A stretch of 64,000 nt of DNA, from positions 1,054,001 through 1,118,000 of the forward strand of contig NZ_CP071503.1 in the NCBI RefSeq assembly GCF_017354945.1, written 5' to 3'. Below, piece after piece: positions 27,165-36,252 of the stretch. This DNA comes from Shewanella avicenniae. Lineage in GTDB: Bacteria > Pseudomonadota > Gammaproteobacteria > Enterobacterales > Shewanellaceae. The translations under genes were made by a program, and so were the position numbers. Within the stretch, counting starts at the first letter, position 1. Each line of letters starts with the position of its first letter. The notes under the pieces were generated by a model, which had not been told where the DNA came from, did not search any database, and saw nothing but the letters and a program-made list of their open reading frames with translations.

Positions 27165-28331
27165 TCATGGTGCTGGATGATAATTGCGCCCAAATGCCAG
27201 TTTACGCCATAGCGACTCTAATGGCCCTTGCGCGAAATAGTGCAGCCAAAGCGAGGCAATGACTAATTGAACGGCATTCCACAACATAGCGATGGCTAAA
27301 TAGCCATACCAATCAAGGCTGACGTTAAGCTCTGGCGCAATATGGCGAAATAGCAGTACGCCAGCTACAGATTGACCGATATACAGGGTTAACGGCATTC
27401 GACCAACGGCTTGTAGCGCCGAAAATATCGATGACGATCGATATTGGCTCTTAGCTAATTGATGAATAATCCACAGCGACATCGGCAACGCCGCCACATT
27501 GGTTACGGCCTCGGCAACGCCGGTTAATGCTGCATTTTCAGATGTCGCAATCAAGTAGGCAATTGCCGATAGCAGCACCGAGCTAGGCAGTAAAAATCGT
27601 GAATAGTGTGCCAGTCCAACTGTAAACCAACCGCTGCGCACTGCATATGCGCCCAATAACATCAGCCCCAACAGTTGCCAAAGATAGGTCAGCGGAAAAT
27701 ACAGCAGATCGCCTACCCAATACATGGCTTGCAGTGCCACTTGTTGCTGATAAGCGCCGGTCCACAAGCTGACCTCTTGCTGGAATTCAGCCGATTCACG
27801 GTAGATGGGGGGAATATCACCCGCCAACAATGATGCGACACCACTGAGCAATACCCCCATCACGAAAAGCCGCAGCGCCAACGCTAACATCGCTTGAGGC
27901 GGTTGCTTTAGATAACGCAGCAAGATTAAACCGCACACCGCATAGTTAAACAGAATATCGCCCGGCCAAATTAGAATGCAGTGCAGCACGCCTAATACCA
28001 GCAACCAATACATGCGCCGTTTGAGCAAGTCAGTTGCGCCGGCAAAACGTTGCCATTGTAGATACAACCCCGCGCCAAAGAGCATGGCGAATAAACTCAT
28101 AAAGCGATCGCGTAGCACAAAGTAATACAGCACTTGCCAGAGTTTATCTGCGAAGTTTGCCTGCTGGTGCGGCACATAGTCGTACAGGCTGACGCCCATT
28201 GAAAAGACATTCAGCAATAAAATGCCCAGTACTGCGATACCCCGAATGGTATCGATACTGGCTAAGCGGGCAGCGGTCACAGCAGTTGACACCTTAAGCA
28301 ACATTGCATGGTTAGTCGATGGCAGCAGCAT
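27165..28331 (-). CDS. DUF418-family membrane protein
   Basis: 388 aa with about eight to ten hydrophobic segments. The N-terminal RLASIDTIRGIAVLGILLLN and the C-terminal GRMPLTLYIGQSVAGVLLF plus GPLESLWRK are signatures of the DUF418/YeiB family, related to acyltransferase-3 membrane proteins. The function is unknown, perhaps envelope modification. An AAAGGTG site precedes the ATG. It lies 16 bp upstream of the CSD-DUF1294 gene on the same strand, so they are likely cotranscribed. Confidence 0.88.
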   Translation of the reverse strand: MLLPSTNHAMLLKVSTAVTAARLASIDTIRGIAVLGILLLNVFSMGVSLYDYVPHQQANFADKLWQVLYYFVLRDRFMSLFAMLFGAGLYLQWQRFAGATDLLKRRMYWLLVLGVLHCILIWPGDILFNYAVCGLILLRYLKQPPQAMLALALRLFVMGVLLSGVASLLAGDIPPIYRESAEFQQEVSLWTGAYQQQVALQAMYWVGDLLYFPLTYLWQLLGLMLLGAYAVRSGWFTVGLAHYSRFLLPSSVLLSAIAYLIATSENAALTGVAEAVTNVAALPMSLWIIHQLAKSQYRSSSIFSALQAVGRMPLTLYIGQSVAGVLLFRHIAPELNVSLDWYGYLAIAMLWNAVQLVIASLWLHYFAQGPLESLWRKLAFGRNYHPAP

Positions 28332-28501
28332 AGCGCACCTTTGTTGTGTTTGTTAATGCTGACAGCAGCTTAGCTAAATAATTAGCCAGCTAATGCAGCA
28401 ATAATTAATGCTGCAAATTTCGCCAAAGATCGCATTTTCAGTGCGACAAACCCACTAATCTCTTCGCCCTTAAGGAGTGTTTTAGCGATTGAGAGGAACT
28501 C

Positions 28502-28819
28502 ATGAACTACGTTGAATCATATATTTTGCTGTCAGGGATGTTGATTGCGGGCTTGCTGTATCTGCGTAATTTGCGTCGGCAGCAATTGGTGGACTATATA
28601 CGGCAATCTTACGCCCCCAGTTTCCAGCTGCTGGCCGATGAATTTGACGACAGCGACACCCTATTCCAAGATATTTTGCGTGCGATAAAACTCGGTCAAC
28701 TCGCTGTTGATGACGATCTGCAGTTGCAGCGATTTTATTATCAATTGCAGTGGCTCAATTGGTTGCCGGTGCTGACGCTGATCCTCGGTTTTTTGTTAGC
28801 CGCTTGGATTCAACCTTAA
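28502..28819 (+). CDS. Small protein with two membrane segments (105 aa)
   Basis: Residues about 6-23 and 86-103 are hydrophobic and flank a charged soluble middle (QLLADEFDDSDTLFQDI). The layout and size recall universal stress protein B (UspB), but sequence similarity is too weak to name it. AGAGGAAC precedes the ATG at 28502. Function unknown. Confidence 0.7.
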   Translation: MNYVESYILLSGMLIAGLLYLRNLRRQQLVDYIRQSYAPSFQLLADEFDDSDTLFQDILRAIKLGQLAVDDDLQLQRFYYQLQWLNWLPVLTLILGFLLAAWIQP

Positions 28820-29008
28820 CCTCCAGTGTGAAGCAGTTTTAATCGGTATAGGCTTTCCTAGCGTATTTTGGTTAATTAGGATGTGATTGATTGCTCAAAA
28901 AAATGCAAATATAACGCGGAGTAACACGCATTATTTAAAACACCCATCTTGTATGCTGCTTACATCGGTACGCTGAGGAGTCAGCGGGAATTACCACGCG
29001 AGGGAACC

Positions 29009-29500
29009 ATGATAAATATTAGAGAATTTCACCCGCAAGATTATTCCCAGGTGCAGCAAATCTACCAAGAAGGGATAGATTTCGGCTTCGCCACATTTCA
29101 AACCGAAGTGAAAAGCTGGGATGAGTGGGACAACTCGATGATTTCGGTTTGTCGCTTAGTTGCGGAACTGAATGGCTGCATTGTCGGCTGGGCTGCGTTG
29201 TCACCCGTTAGTAGCCGCCCTGTGTATCGTGGTGTGGCAGAAGTCAGTATTTATGTGGCGGCAGAAGCCCGTGGCCAAGGCGTTGGTCATGCCTTGCTGA
29301 AAAATCTGGTGAGCCAATCAGAAGCATTAGGCTTTTGGACCTTGCAATCGGGCATTTTCCCTGAAAATCAGGCCAGTATTGCATTGCATCGGCGTAACGG
29401 TTTTCGGATCCTCGGGGTGCGAAAAAAGCTCGGGCAGCTCAACGGCGAATGGCGCGACGTGGTGTTTATGGAGCGTCGCAGCGCCGTCACTGGGCTTTAA
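29009..29500 (+). CDS. GNAT acetyltransferase, phosphinothricin/methionine-sulfone type
   Basis: 163-aa GNAT of the Pat/YncA (MnaT) subgroup. It has IREFHPQDYSQVQQIYQEGI at the start, VAEVSIYVAAEARGQGVGHA as the acetyl-CoA site (about 75-94), IALHRRNGFRILGVRKK and a C-terminal WRDVVFMER. Such enzymes acetylate the amino group of phosphinothricin, methionine sulfone and related amino-acid analogues. GAGGGAACC lies before ATG 29009. Confidence 0.9.
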   Translation: MINIREFHPQDYSQVQQIYQEGIDFGFATFQTEVKSWDEWDNSMISVCRLVAELNGCIVGWAALSPVSSRPVYRGVAEVSIYVAAEARGQGVGHALLKNLVSQSEALGFWTLQSGIFPENQASIALHRRNGFRILGVRKKLGQLNGEWRDVVFMERRSAVTGL

Positions 29501-29524
29501 TTTCGATATTGAATTTACTGAGTC

Positions 29525-29549
29525 GAAAGCTCTGCAATGCAGAGCTTTC
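29525..29549 (+). terminator. Hairpin terminator after the GNAT gene
   Basis: GAAAGCTCTGCA (29525-29536) and TGCAGAGCTTTC (29538-29549) are exact inverted arms. The tail TTGCTT is only moderately T-rich. Confidence 0.7.
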
Positions 29550-29961
29550 TTGCTTAATACCGCAGTTGCCTTTTTTACGTGCTGCTACCCGCTAAAAAGA
29601 TCATCCCTCTTTTTTTGTGCAACTCAATCACGCCAGAAAATTGCACACATCAGCGTCCTTTCGAAAAGGTGTTTCAGGCTCGCTCTAGTCTGTTAATACG
29701 CCGATTTGCCACTCAAAAAACGATCAGCAAAAACTGCACAGATCGGAGCTGTTTCTGTACAAAATTCGGCATTTTGCCGAATCAATATCAAAGTTAGGTT
29801 GATTAAATGATGCTAATGTCGGGACGGATTAAATAACAATATGAAGTTAAAAAACAATAAATTGGCTCTGTCGTAAGTCTTGTGAGCCGCAATTTGCATG
29901 TAACAAACCATTTTTAAATACAATAACTTAACGCCAAACGCTGTGAAAACGGAGAAGTTCA
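29550..29961. other. Region before the HydN/FdhF genes with one perfect inverted repeat
   Basis: No gene I trust here. ATTCGGCA (29764-29771) / TGCCGAAT (29775-29782) is an 8-bp hairpin about 180 bp before the HydN-like gene and may be a terminator or operator. A sigma-54 promoter would be expected for an E. coli-like formate regulon, but no TGGCAC-N5-TTGC match is seen. Confidence 0.5.
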
Positions 29962-30501
29962 ATGAACCGATTTATTCTCGCAGATGCCAACAAATGCATC
30001 GGTTGCCGCACCTGTGAGGTGGCCTGTGCTGTAGCGCATCGAGCAGACGGGGATGTGACAGCGCTTAATAATGCCAATTTTCATCCGCGCATTCATGTGG
30101 TGAAAGGGGCTGATATTAGTACGGCGGCGACCTGTCGCCAGTGTGAAGATGCGCCTTGCGCCAATGTGTGCCCAAACCATGCGATTCGTCATGAACATGG
30201 CTTTGTTCACGTACTGCAGGAGCATTGCATTGGGTGTAAAACCTGTGTGCTGGCTTGCCCGTATGGTGCAATGGATGTGGTGGTTAATCAGGTAGTTTCC
30301 GCCAGTTCTACGGCGAATCTATTGATCAACAAAGCCCAAGCCAATAAGTGCGACCTCTGTTATACCCGCGGCCAAGGCCCTGCGTGTATTGAGGTTTGCC
30401 CGACCAATGCGCTGCGCTGCGTCGATCGCGCTGAACTAGAAAAACTGAGTGCAGAAAGACGCCGTCGTACCGCGTTAGAAGCCGGTGCTTTGTACATCTA
30501 A
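29962..30501 (+). CDS. HydN/HycB-like 4Fe-4S ferredoxin subunit
   Basis: 179-aa iron-sulfur protein with four cysteine clusters in ferredoxin pattern: CIGCRTCEVAC, CRQCEDAPCANVC, CIGCKTCVLAC and CDLCYTRGQGPACIEVC. This is the electron-transfer subunit type of HydN, HycB and HyfA, which carries electrons from formate dehydrogenase H. It starts at ATG 29962 with CGGAGAAG upstream, and fdhF begins 19 bp after its stop, so the two form an operon. No hydrogenase genes are in the window, so the final electron acceptor is not shown. Confidence 0.9.
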   Translation: MNRFILADANKCIGCRTCEVACAVAHRADGDVTALNNANFHPRIHVVKGADISTAATCRQCEDAPCANVCPNHAIRHEHGFVHVLQEHCIGCKTCVLACPYGAMDVVVNQVVSASSTANLLINKAQANKCDLCYTRGQGPACIEVCPTNALRCVDRAELEKLSAERRRRTALEAGALYI

Positions 30502-30520
30502 GTCTGTCAGGAATTCTGTT

Positions 30521-32698
30521 ATGGAAAAAACAACCGTTGTCTGCCCCTATTGCGGAGCAGGCTGCAAGTTGAAGCTCGTCGTAGATAACGGCAAGGTTAT
30601 TCGCGCTGAAGCTGCCAACGGCTATACCAATCAAGGGGAGCTGTGTCTGAAAGGCTATTATGGCTGGGACTTCCTCAACGATACCAAATTACTCACACCA
30701 CGCTTACGCGAGCCGATGATCCGTCGCCAACGGGATGCGGCGTTTGAAACCGTTAGCTGGGATGAAGCGATTAAGTTTGTGGCTACTCGCTTGGCCGACA
30801 TTAAAGCCAAGTATGGTCCGCGCTCAATTATGACCACAGGGTCATCACGCGGCACCGGGAACGAAACCAACTATGTGATGCAAAAATTTGCACGCGCAGT
30901 ACTCGGCACTAATAACGTCGACTGCTGCGCGCGCGTCTGACACAGCCCCTCTGTCGCAGGTCTGCGCAGTACATTGGGCAACGGCGCCATGAGCGTCTCG
31001 TTGGACGATATTGAAAAATCAAAATGCTTGTTCGTATTTGGTTATAACGGTGCTGATTCGCATCCGATTGTGGCGCGTCGCATTATTAAAGCACGGCAAA
31101 ATGGCGCCAAAATTGTGGTGTGCGATCCGCGTAAAATTGAAACCGCGCGTACCGCTGATCAATTTTTGCAGCTGCGCAACGGCAGTAATATGGCACTGAT
31201 TAATGCCTTTATTTATACCCTGATTGAGGAAAACCTCTACAACCGCGATTTTGTGGCGAAGTACACCGAAGGCTTTGAAGGCCTGTGGGATGTAGTGAAA
31301 GACTATGCCCCTGAAGCGGTGCAAGCGATCACCGGTGTGGCGGCAAGCCAGATCCGTGAAGCGATGCGCACGTATGCCAAAGCGGAATCTGCGGTGATTA
31401 TGTGGGGCATGGGCGTCACCCAATTTGGCCAAGGCACCGAAACCGTGAAAGGTTTGGCTGCGCTATCGTTGTTGACTGGGCATCTTGGTCGCGAAGGCGC
31501 GGGTGTTGCGCCAGTACGTGGACAAAATAACGTGCAAGGGGCCTGTGATATGGGCGCCTTGCCGGATTTGTTCCCTGGCTATCAGTCGGTCACAGATCCG
31601 GCTATTCGCGCTAAGTTTGCCAAGGCGTGGGGGATTGACCCGGAACAGATGGATACCGAGCCTGGGGTGAGGTTGTCGTTGGTGCCGCATCTTGCTGATG
31701 AGGGCAAAATCAAGGGCTACTACATTATGGGTGAAGATCCGCTGCAAACCGAAGCGGACTTGGCATCGGTGCGTAAAGGGTTAGAAGCGCTTGATTTGCT
31801 GGTGGTGCAAGACATCTTCATGACCAAAACCGCTGAAATGGCGGACGTGATTTTGCCGGCGACGTCGTGGGGCGAGCATAGCGGTGTTTACACTTGCTGT
31901 GACCGTGGTTTCCAACGCTTTGAAAAAGCGGTTGAGCCTAAATACAACGTCAAACGTGACTGGGAAATTATCTCGCTGATTGCCACTGAGATGGGCTACC
32001 CCATGCAGTATGACAATGACCAGCAGATTTGGGATGAAATGCGCGAGCTCTGCCCAATCTACTATGGCGTTACCTACGAAAAAATGGGTGAGTTTGGTCA
32101 TATTCAATGGCCATGCCCAAGCGAAGATCATCCGGGCACAGCAATTTTGTACACGGATCTGAAGTTCAACGCTGTGCCATCGGGTAAAGGGCAATTGATT
32201 GCGCATCATTGGCGTCAACCGGGCGAGCTGACCTCGTCAGATTTTCCGTTGGTGCTCAGTACGGTGCGCGAAGTGGGGCACTACTCTTGTCGGTCGATGA
32301 CTGGCAACTGCGCTGCACTGAAAACCTTGGCCGATGAACCGGGCTTTGTGCAAGTACATCCACAAGACGCGCAAACACTGGGGATCAGCGATCAGGCGCT
32401 GGTGTGGGTTGAATCCCGTCGCGGTAAGGTGATTACTCGCGCTAACTTCAATGAGCGGGTGAATCGTGGTGCTGTCTACATGACCTATCAATGGTGGGTC
32501 GGGGCGTGTAACGAGTTAACCCAAGAGCATATGGATACCGTGACTCATACGCCTGAAGCGAAATATTGTGCGGTGAATATCAGCGCCATCGACGATCAAC
32601 GCTGGGCTGAAAACCACGCGACACAGATTTACAACGAGCTAAAAGCGCGTTTACGTAATGCCGTAGATGAGGCCAAACCTAAGATAGCTTCAGTGTAA
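30521..32698 (+). CDS. fdhF: Formate dehydrogenase H, selenocysteine-containing
   Basis: 725-aa molybdopterin enzyme oxidising formate to CO2, presumably in the cytoplasm. The frame contains one in-frame TGA at 30938-30940, codon 140, in DCCARV-Sec-HSPSVAGL. E. coli FdhF has selenocysteine at exactly residue 140 followed by His141, so this is recoding, not a nonsense mutation. The 4Fe-4S ligands Cys8, Cys11, Cys15 and Cys42 and Lys44 are present. The C-terminal molybdopterin-binding domain is intact (VREVGHYSCRSMTGN and TYQWWVGACNELT). Expression needs SelA/B/C/D encoded elsewhere. Forms an operon with the preceding ferredoxin and ends at a hairpin terminator. Standard gene finders would split it into two pieces. 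Confidence 0.95.
30938..30985 (+). promoter_or_regulatory. SECIS element of fdhF
   Basis: Directly after the TGA, the apical stem-loop core GCAGGTCTGC (30956-30965) is identical to the SelB-binding loop I recall from E. coli fdhF, with flanking bases able to pair. The spacing from TGA to the loop (about 17 nt) is right for bacterial SECIS. Confidence 0.85.
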
Positions 32699-32736
32699 TT
32701 TGCAACGATTGCAAAGTGTGTTAACCGTCGAAAGTA

Positions 32737-32767
32737 AGGGACAACCATGGAATGGGCGTCCCTTTTT
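32737..32767 (+). terminator. Terminator after fdhF
   Basis: AGGGAC (32737-32742) and GTCCCT (32758-32763) followed by a T-run. The loop is 15 nt, longer than usual. Confidence 0.7.
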
Positions 32768-32919
32768 GCTTTATTAACCCGCGAACGCTATACAGGCCGT
32801 CACACGTTAGCCCCTTTTGTTATTGCCAATGATCCTTCCTCCTCATTGCTTCGTTTCTATTCAGGTAAACATTTTTACGTTCGCTAACTGCCTTTTGCGC
32901 CGAAATTGAGGATGACTAA

Positions 32920-33405
32920 GTGAAAGCGCTACTTCTTTCATCGTGTTGGTTTCAATGCTTGTGGTTCGCCGCCGTGGTGGGGCGCGAAGCATGGCAATGG
33001 TTAACCCTCACGATGGTGATCCTCACTTTACTGCTCAGTATCAGAACCAACGCTGCGCAATGGCGTTGGAGTCTGGCAGTGGCCCTGTTTGGCATCGTAC
33101 TCGATAGCATCAATCAAGCGGCGGGGTTCTTTGTATTCAATAGTGCGCATCTGCCGTGGTGGATGATGAGTCTGTGGTTGGCCTTCGCTTGGTACAGCTG
33201 GTGGTTGAGCGATTTACTGCGGCGTTACCCTGTGTTCATCAGTGTTTTGTTAGGGGCGCTGGCGGGAATGTTGAGTTATCTTGCCGGTGCTTATTTGCAA
33301 GCAGTGATGTTGCCCTTCGGTGTGCCGCTCACTGCAGTGATCTTGTTTTGTCAGTGGGGCGTATTAATTGGTTTGATGTTGGCATATCGAGGACGGTTTA
33401 GATGA
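32920..33405 (+). CDS. DUF2878 membrane protein
   Basis: 161-aa protein with four to five hydrophobic segments and many Trp. It resembles DUF2878, a small inner-membrane family usually found beside the cfa/DUF1365/photolyase lipid genes. The GTG start at 32920 follows TTGAGGATGAC. It overlaps the next gene by 4 bp and opens a three-gene operon (DUF2878, chalcone-isomerase-like, DUF3833). In many Shewanella these three follow cfa directly, whereas here cfa is at 52.1 kb. Function unknown. Confidence 0.8.
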   Translation: MKALLLSSCWFQCLWFAAVVGREAWQWLTLTMVILTLLLSIRTNAAQWRWSLAVALFGIVLDSINQAAGFFVFNSAHLPWWMMSLWLAFAWYSWWLSDLLRRYPVFISVLLGALAGMLSYLAGAYLQAVMLPFGVPLTAVILFCQWGVLIGLMLAYRGRFR

Positions 33406-33938
33406 AATGGCGACTCATGCTCAGCTTACTTGGCATTTTAGCCGCGCCAGTATTAGCCGCGCCAGTAAAAGCCGAACCAACACAAGAGTGGGTAACTTGG
33501 CCGAGTGTTGGTCAAGCCAAACTGAGCTGGCTCTGGTTTGATATCTACCATTCAACTTTGCGCAGTCCAAGCGGCCGCTATGAAGGCGATGGCTCTACAG
33601 TCGCCCTACAGATTGTTTACCAACGCGACATCAGCGCTGAAGAGTTGTTGAAGGCCACCGAGGAGCAATGGCAACAGTTGGGATTTACTGACGAACAAGT
33701 GGCTCAATGGCTGCCGCAGCTTTCGGCTATTTTTCCCAGTGTGAATCAAGGGGATCAATTGGTGTATGTCTCGTCGGCCAATAAAGGGCGGTTTTATTGG
33801 CGCCAGCAGGCGTCTTCCACTTTTGAACCCTTAGCTCACATCGATAATCCTCAGCTGGACAGCGCTTTTTTAGCGATTTGGTTATCGCCCAATAGTGCCT
33901 ATCCCAAACTGCGGCAACAACTTATTGGAGCCACCTAA
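33402..33938 (+). CDS. Chalcone-isomerase-like periplasmic protein
   Basis: 178 aa. A Sec signal peptide (MKWRLMLSLLGILAAPVLAA) is followed by a chalcone-isomerase-like domain: VGQAKLSWLWFDIYHSTL, LQIVYQRDISAEELL and YPKLRQQLIG. Bacterial members have no known flavonoid substrate, and binding of a fatty acid or other lipid is one suggestion. It sits in the middle of the DUF2878-DUF3833 operon, overlapping both neighbours (ATGA at 33402, TAATG at 33936). Confidence 0.8.
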   Translation: MKWRLMLSLLGILAAPVLAAPVKAEPTQEWVTWPSVGQAKLSWLWFDIYHSTLRSPSGRYEGDGSTVALQIVYQRDISAEELLKATEEQWQQLGFTDEQVAQWLPQLSAIFPSVNQGDQLVYVSSANKGRFYWRQQASSTFEPLAHIDNPQLDSAFLAIWLSPNSAYPKLRQQLIGAT

Positions 33939-34492
33939 TGTTAAAACACTTACTAAAGCGCTGGCACGGCCTGCTTGCCTTCATCCTCACCACCGTAACG
34001 CTCACTGGCTGCAGTAGCGATTTGACGGAGTACCGCACCACTTCACCTAAATTCGACTTGTTTGACTACTTCCAAGGTGAACTAAAAGCGTGGGGCATGG
34101 TGCAGGATTACACCGGTAAGCAGACGCGCCGCTTTGAAGTGCAAATTAAGGGCACTGTCATCGGTAACACGCTGACCCTAGATGAAGCCTTTGCGTATGA
34201 CGATGGTGAAACTGATACTCGAGTGTGGACCATTACACGCAGCAGTGATGGCAAGTATATTGGACAAGCTGACGATATTATCGGTGAGGCCAGCGGTGAA
34301 GAGCAGGGCAATGCACTACGTTGGCGCTATGATTTTCGCTTGAAAACCGCTGACTATGATATAGACGTGCATTTTGATGATTGGATGTATCGCCAAGATC
34401 AACACCATGTGTTTAACGTATCTTCAATTTCGAAGTGGGGTATCGAAGTAGGCAAAGTGACGCTGTTTTTCACCAAGCTTGACGTCGAGTGA
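33938..34492 (+). CDS. DUF3833 lipoprotein
   Basis: 184 aa with a lipobox LTGC (Cys near residue 25) after a hydrophobic signal. The body shows the DUF3833 pattern: FDLFDYFQGELKAWGMVQDY, RRFEVQIKGT, WRYDFRLKTADYDIDVHFDD and WMYRQDQHHVFN. It is probably anchored in the outer membrane with a beta-rich, lipocalin-like fold. The family goes with cfa/DUF1365 genes, which suggests lipid handling; this is inference. Last gene of its operon. Confidence 0.85.
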   Translation: MLKHLLKRWHGLLAFILTTVTLTGCSSDLTEYRTTSPKFDLFDYFQGELKAWGMVQDYTGKQTRRFEVQIKGTVIGNTLTLDEAFAYDDGETDTRVWTITRSSDGKYIGQADDIIGEASGEEQGNALRWRYDFRLKTADYDIDVHFDDWMYRQDQHHVFNVSSISKWGIEVGKVTLFFTKLDVE

Positions 34493-34698
34493 GTCGATTG
34501 AGCCGAGTGAGTATGTGTACATCATGTGGTTGGCGCAATCGGCTATCGATAATCCAAGTGAATCCAACCAAGACTAAGCAAGCCACAGCTAAACAAAGCT
34601 TAACAATTGCTCAGGTTGAGCTTGCTGTTTGGCACTAGCAATATTGCAGCAAATTCGTCACTATGAAGCCCTATGTTTTTAAAAGGAATTCGTGTGTG

Positions 34699-35340
34699 AT
34701 GAAGCGGGGTTTTATGTGGCTGGCGAGCGCAATGCTCGCGATGTTGGCGATGTCTGGTTTGGCGCAGGCTGATGATGAGTTTAAAGCGGGTACTGATTAC
34801 ACAGTGCTGGAACAACAGATTAAAGATCCAGACACCAAGGGGCCTTATCTGTTGGAATATTTATGGCTTGGTTGTTCGCACTGCCAAGCAATGAATCCTC
34901 TGGTTAAAGCTTTCGAAGAATCACACCCCAAGGTGTCGATTGTCCGTCGCCCTGCGGTGGGTAATGATCGCTGGGTATTCGATGCTCATGTATTTTATGC
35001 GCTGTTCTCAATGGGACATGGCGATTTGATCTATGACATCATGGAATACTACCGTTCGTTAGCGCGTAGCGAACGTCGCTTGCCTGATCTTGCTGATGTG
35101 AAAGGCTATATCGCCAGCAAAGGTATTGATCCGCAGCAGTTTGAAAAAATGATGGATTCAGATGAAAACTTAGCGCGACTCTCGGTGGCATATCGCGATC
35201 AGCAATCATTTGGATTAAAAGGCGTGCCGGTGTTTTTAGTCAGTGGCAAATATCAAATTCGGTTTGAGGCGTTATCCAAAGCCAAAGACCCACAAACACG
35301 CTTTACAGCGTTAGTGGAATATTTACTGAAACAAAGCTAA
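34699..35340 (+). CDS. DsbA-like periplasmic thiol oxidoreductase
   Basis: 213 aa. A Sec signal (MKRGFMWLASAMLAMLAMSGLAQA) precedes a thioredoxin-fold domain with an inserted helical part. The active site is CSHC (in WLGCSHCQAM, about residues 58-67) and the cis-Pro loop is GVPVF. DsbA enzymes oxidise cysteine pairs; the CSHC dipeptide differs from the common CPHC. The start at ATG 34699 follows AAGGAATT; a longer frame to 34663 would break the signal peptide. It lies 0.9 kb before a decaheme cytochrome on the same strand, though with no evidence of cotranscription. Confidence 0.85.
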   Translation: MKRGFMWLASAMLAMLAMSGLAQADDEFKAGTDYTVLEQQIKDPDTKGPYLLEYLWLGCSHCQAMNPLVKAFEESHPKVSIVRRPAVGNDRWVFDAHVFYALFSMGHGDLIYDIMEYYRSLARSERRLPDLADVKGYIASKGIDPQQFEKMMDSDENLARLSVAYRDQQSFGLKGVPVFLVSGKYQIRFEALSKAKDPQTRFTALVEYLLKQS

Positions 35341-35353
35341 GCGCATATTCGTT

Positions 35354-35383
35354 ACTTGTGGCGAAGGGTAATTCGTCACAAGT
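35354..35383 (+). terminator. Hairpin after the DsbA-like gene
   Basis: ACTTGTGGCGAA / TTCGTCACAAGT form a 12-bp stem with one G-T wobble and a 6-nt loop, 13 bp after the stop. No T-run follows. Confidence 0.55.
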
Positions 35384-36252
35384 AGCTCGCGAGTCACCTT
35401 CATTTCCAAAAGTTTTATGTAACAGCCATCATGTAATAGCCATGATGAAACAGTATTCATCTGCAATCACTTACAACCAAGCAATAAGCACTGGTTTGCT
35501 CAAAATTATGTTGGTTTTATTATTATCTTTTAGTTTTCTGAAATTTTTATTTTTGTCGATGATTAATATTTGCGGTAATTGAAAAATAGGTTGGTGAATG
35601 TGATCTCTGACCTATATGTTAATTCAATTAATTATTAAATAGTGATAGATATAAAATAAATATAAAAGTATGAGGGATGCACTTATAGCTATTAGCGTAC
35701 AGGGCTGAAACTCGTGATGGCTTAAAGGTATGATGTTTAGCTCGCCACGGATTGTTTGACCTACTTAGCACCTTTTATATTTTGTTTTGATATATCAACT
35801 TAATGCTTAAGTCATTAATTCATAAATGTTCTTATTAGAGTCTTCACATTTATTATTCTAAAGTCTAATAATTTGCGAATTTTTAATTATCGGATTTTAC
35901 GATTCGCTTAATTAGTTGGTGAAATGTATTACGTTTTATCTTTGCGTTAGATCATCTTTATATCCTCTGTTTAACTAATATTTTTATTTTGGTGATTTTA
36001 AATATCGCAATTTGTTGTTTCTTGTCACATATAAAACAACTGAATTTAAAATTAATTCAACATTTGTAGTATGTTTATTTGGCGACAGTTTTATATGTTG
36101 TTCAGATGACGCGGTGTTAATTCACATTGTGAAACGTTGAATTAGTTAAAACCGATATAAACCTGATGATGATATTGGCTAGTAATATCTGGCAAGCCAC
36201 TGACTTCATATGATGCTGTATTTGCGCTAACAATACTTAACAAGGGACGCAA
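35384..36252. other. Long AT-rich intergenic region before the second decaheme gene
   Basis: About 870 bp with no gene I can support. A short hairpin CATCATG/CATGATG lies at 35427-35447. From 35560 to 36110 the DNA is very AT-rich. A comparable but shorter AT-rich stretch precedes the first decaheme gene. A small hydrophobic open frame near 35358-35582 was not accepted. Confidence 0.6.
36121..36133. promoter_or_regulatory. Palindrome before the second decaheme gene
   Basis: TTCACA-T-TGTGAA is a perfect 13-bp palindrome 120 bp before the start. It is not the CRP pattern TGTGA-N6-TCACA (the half-sites are in inverse order), so a different regulator is implied if it is functional. Confidence 0.4.

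Noticed and set aside
29579..29797. 72-aa open frame before the HydN-like gene
   Set aside because: No ribosome site, no recognisable family, and it contains the 29764-29782 hairpin. Treated as non-coding.
29550..29961. Sigma-54 promoter and FNR box upstream of the HydN-like/fdhF operon
   Set aside because: Searched for TGGCAC-N5-TTGC and TTGAT-N4-ATCAA; only poor partial matches were seen.
30938..30940. In-frame TGA splitting fdhF into two open frames, suggesting a pseudogene
   Set aside because: It is at codon 140 between CCARV and HSPSVAGL, where E. coli FdhF has selenocysteine, and a SECIS core follows. The rest of the gene is intact.
35358..35582. 74-aa open frame with a hydrophobic end after the DsbA-like gene
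   Set aside because: It starts inside the hairpin after dsbA, has no ribosome site or recognisable pattern, and its hydrophobicity follows from AT-rich sequence.
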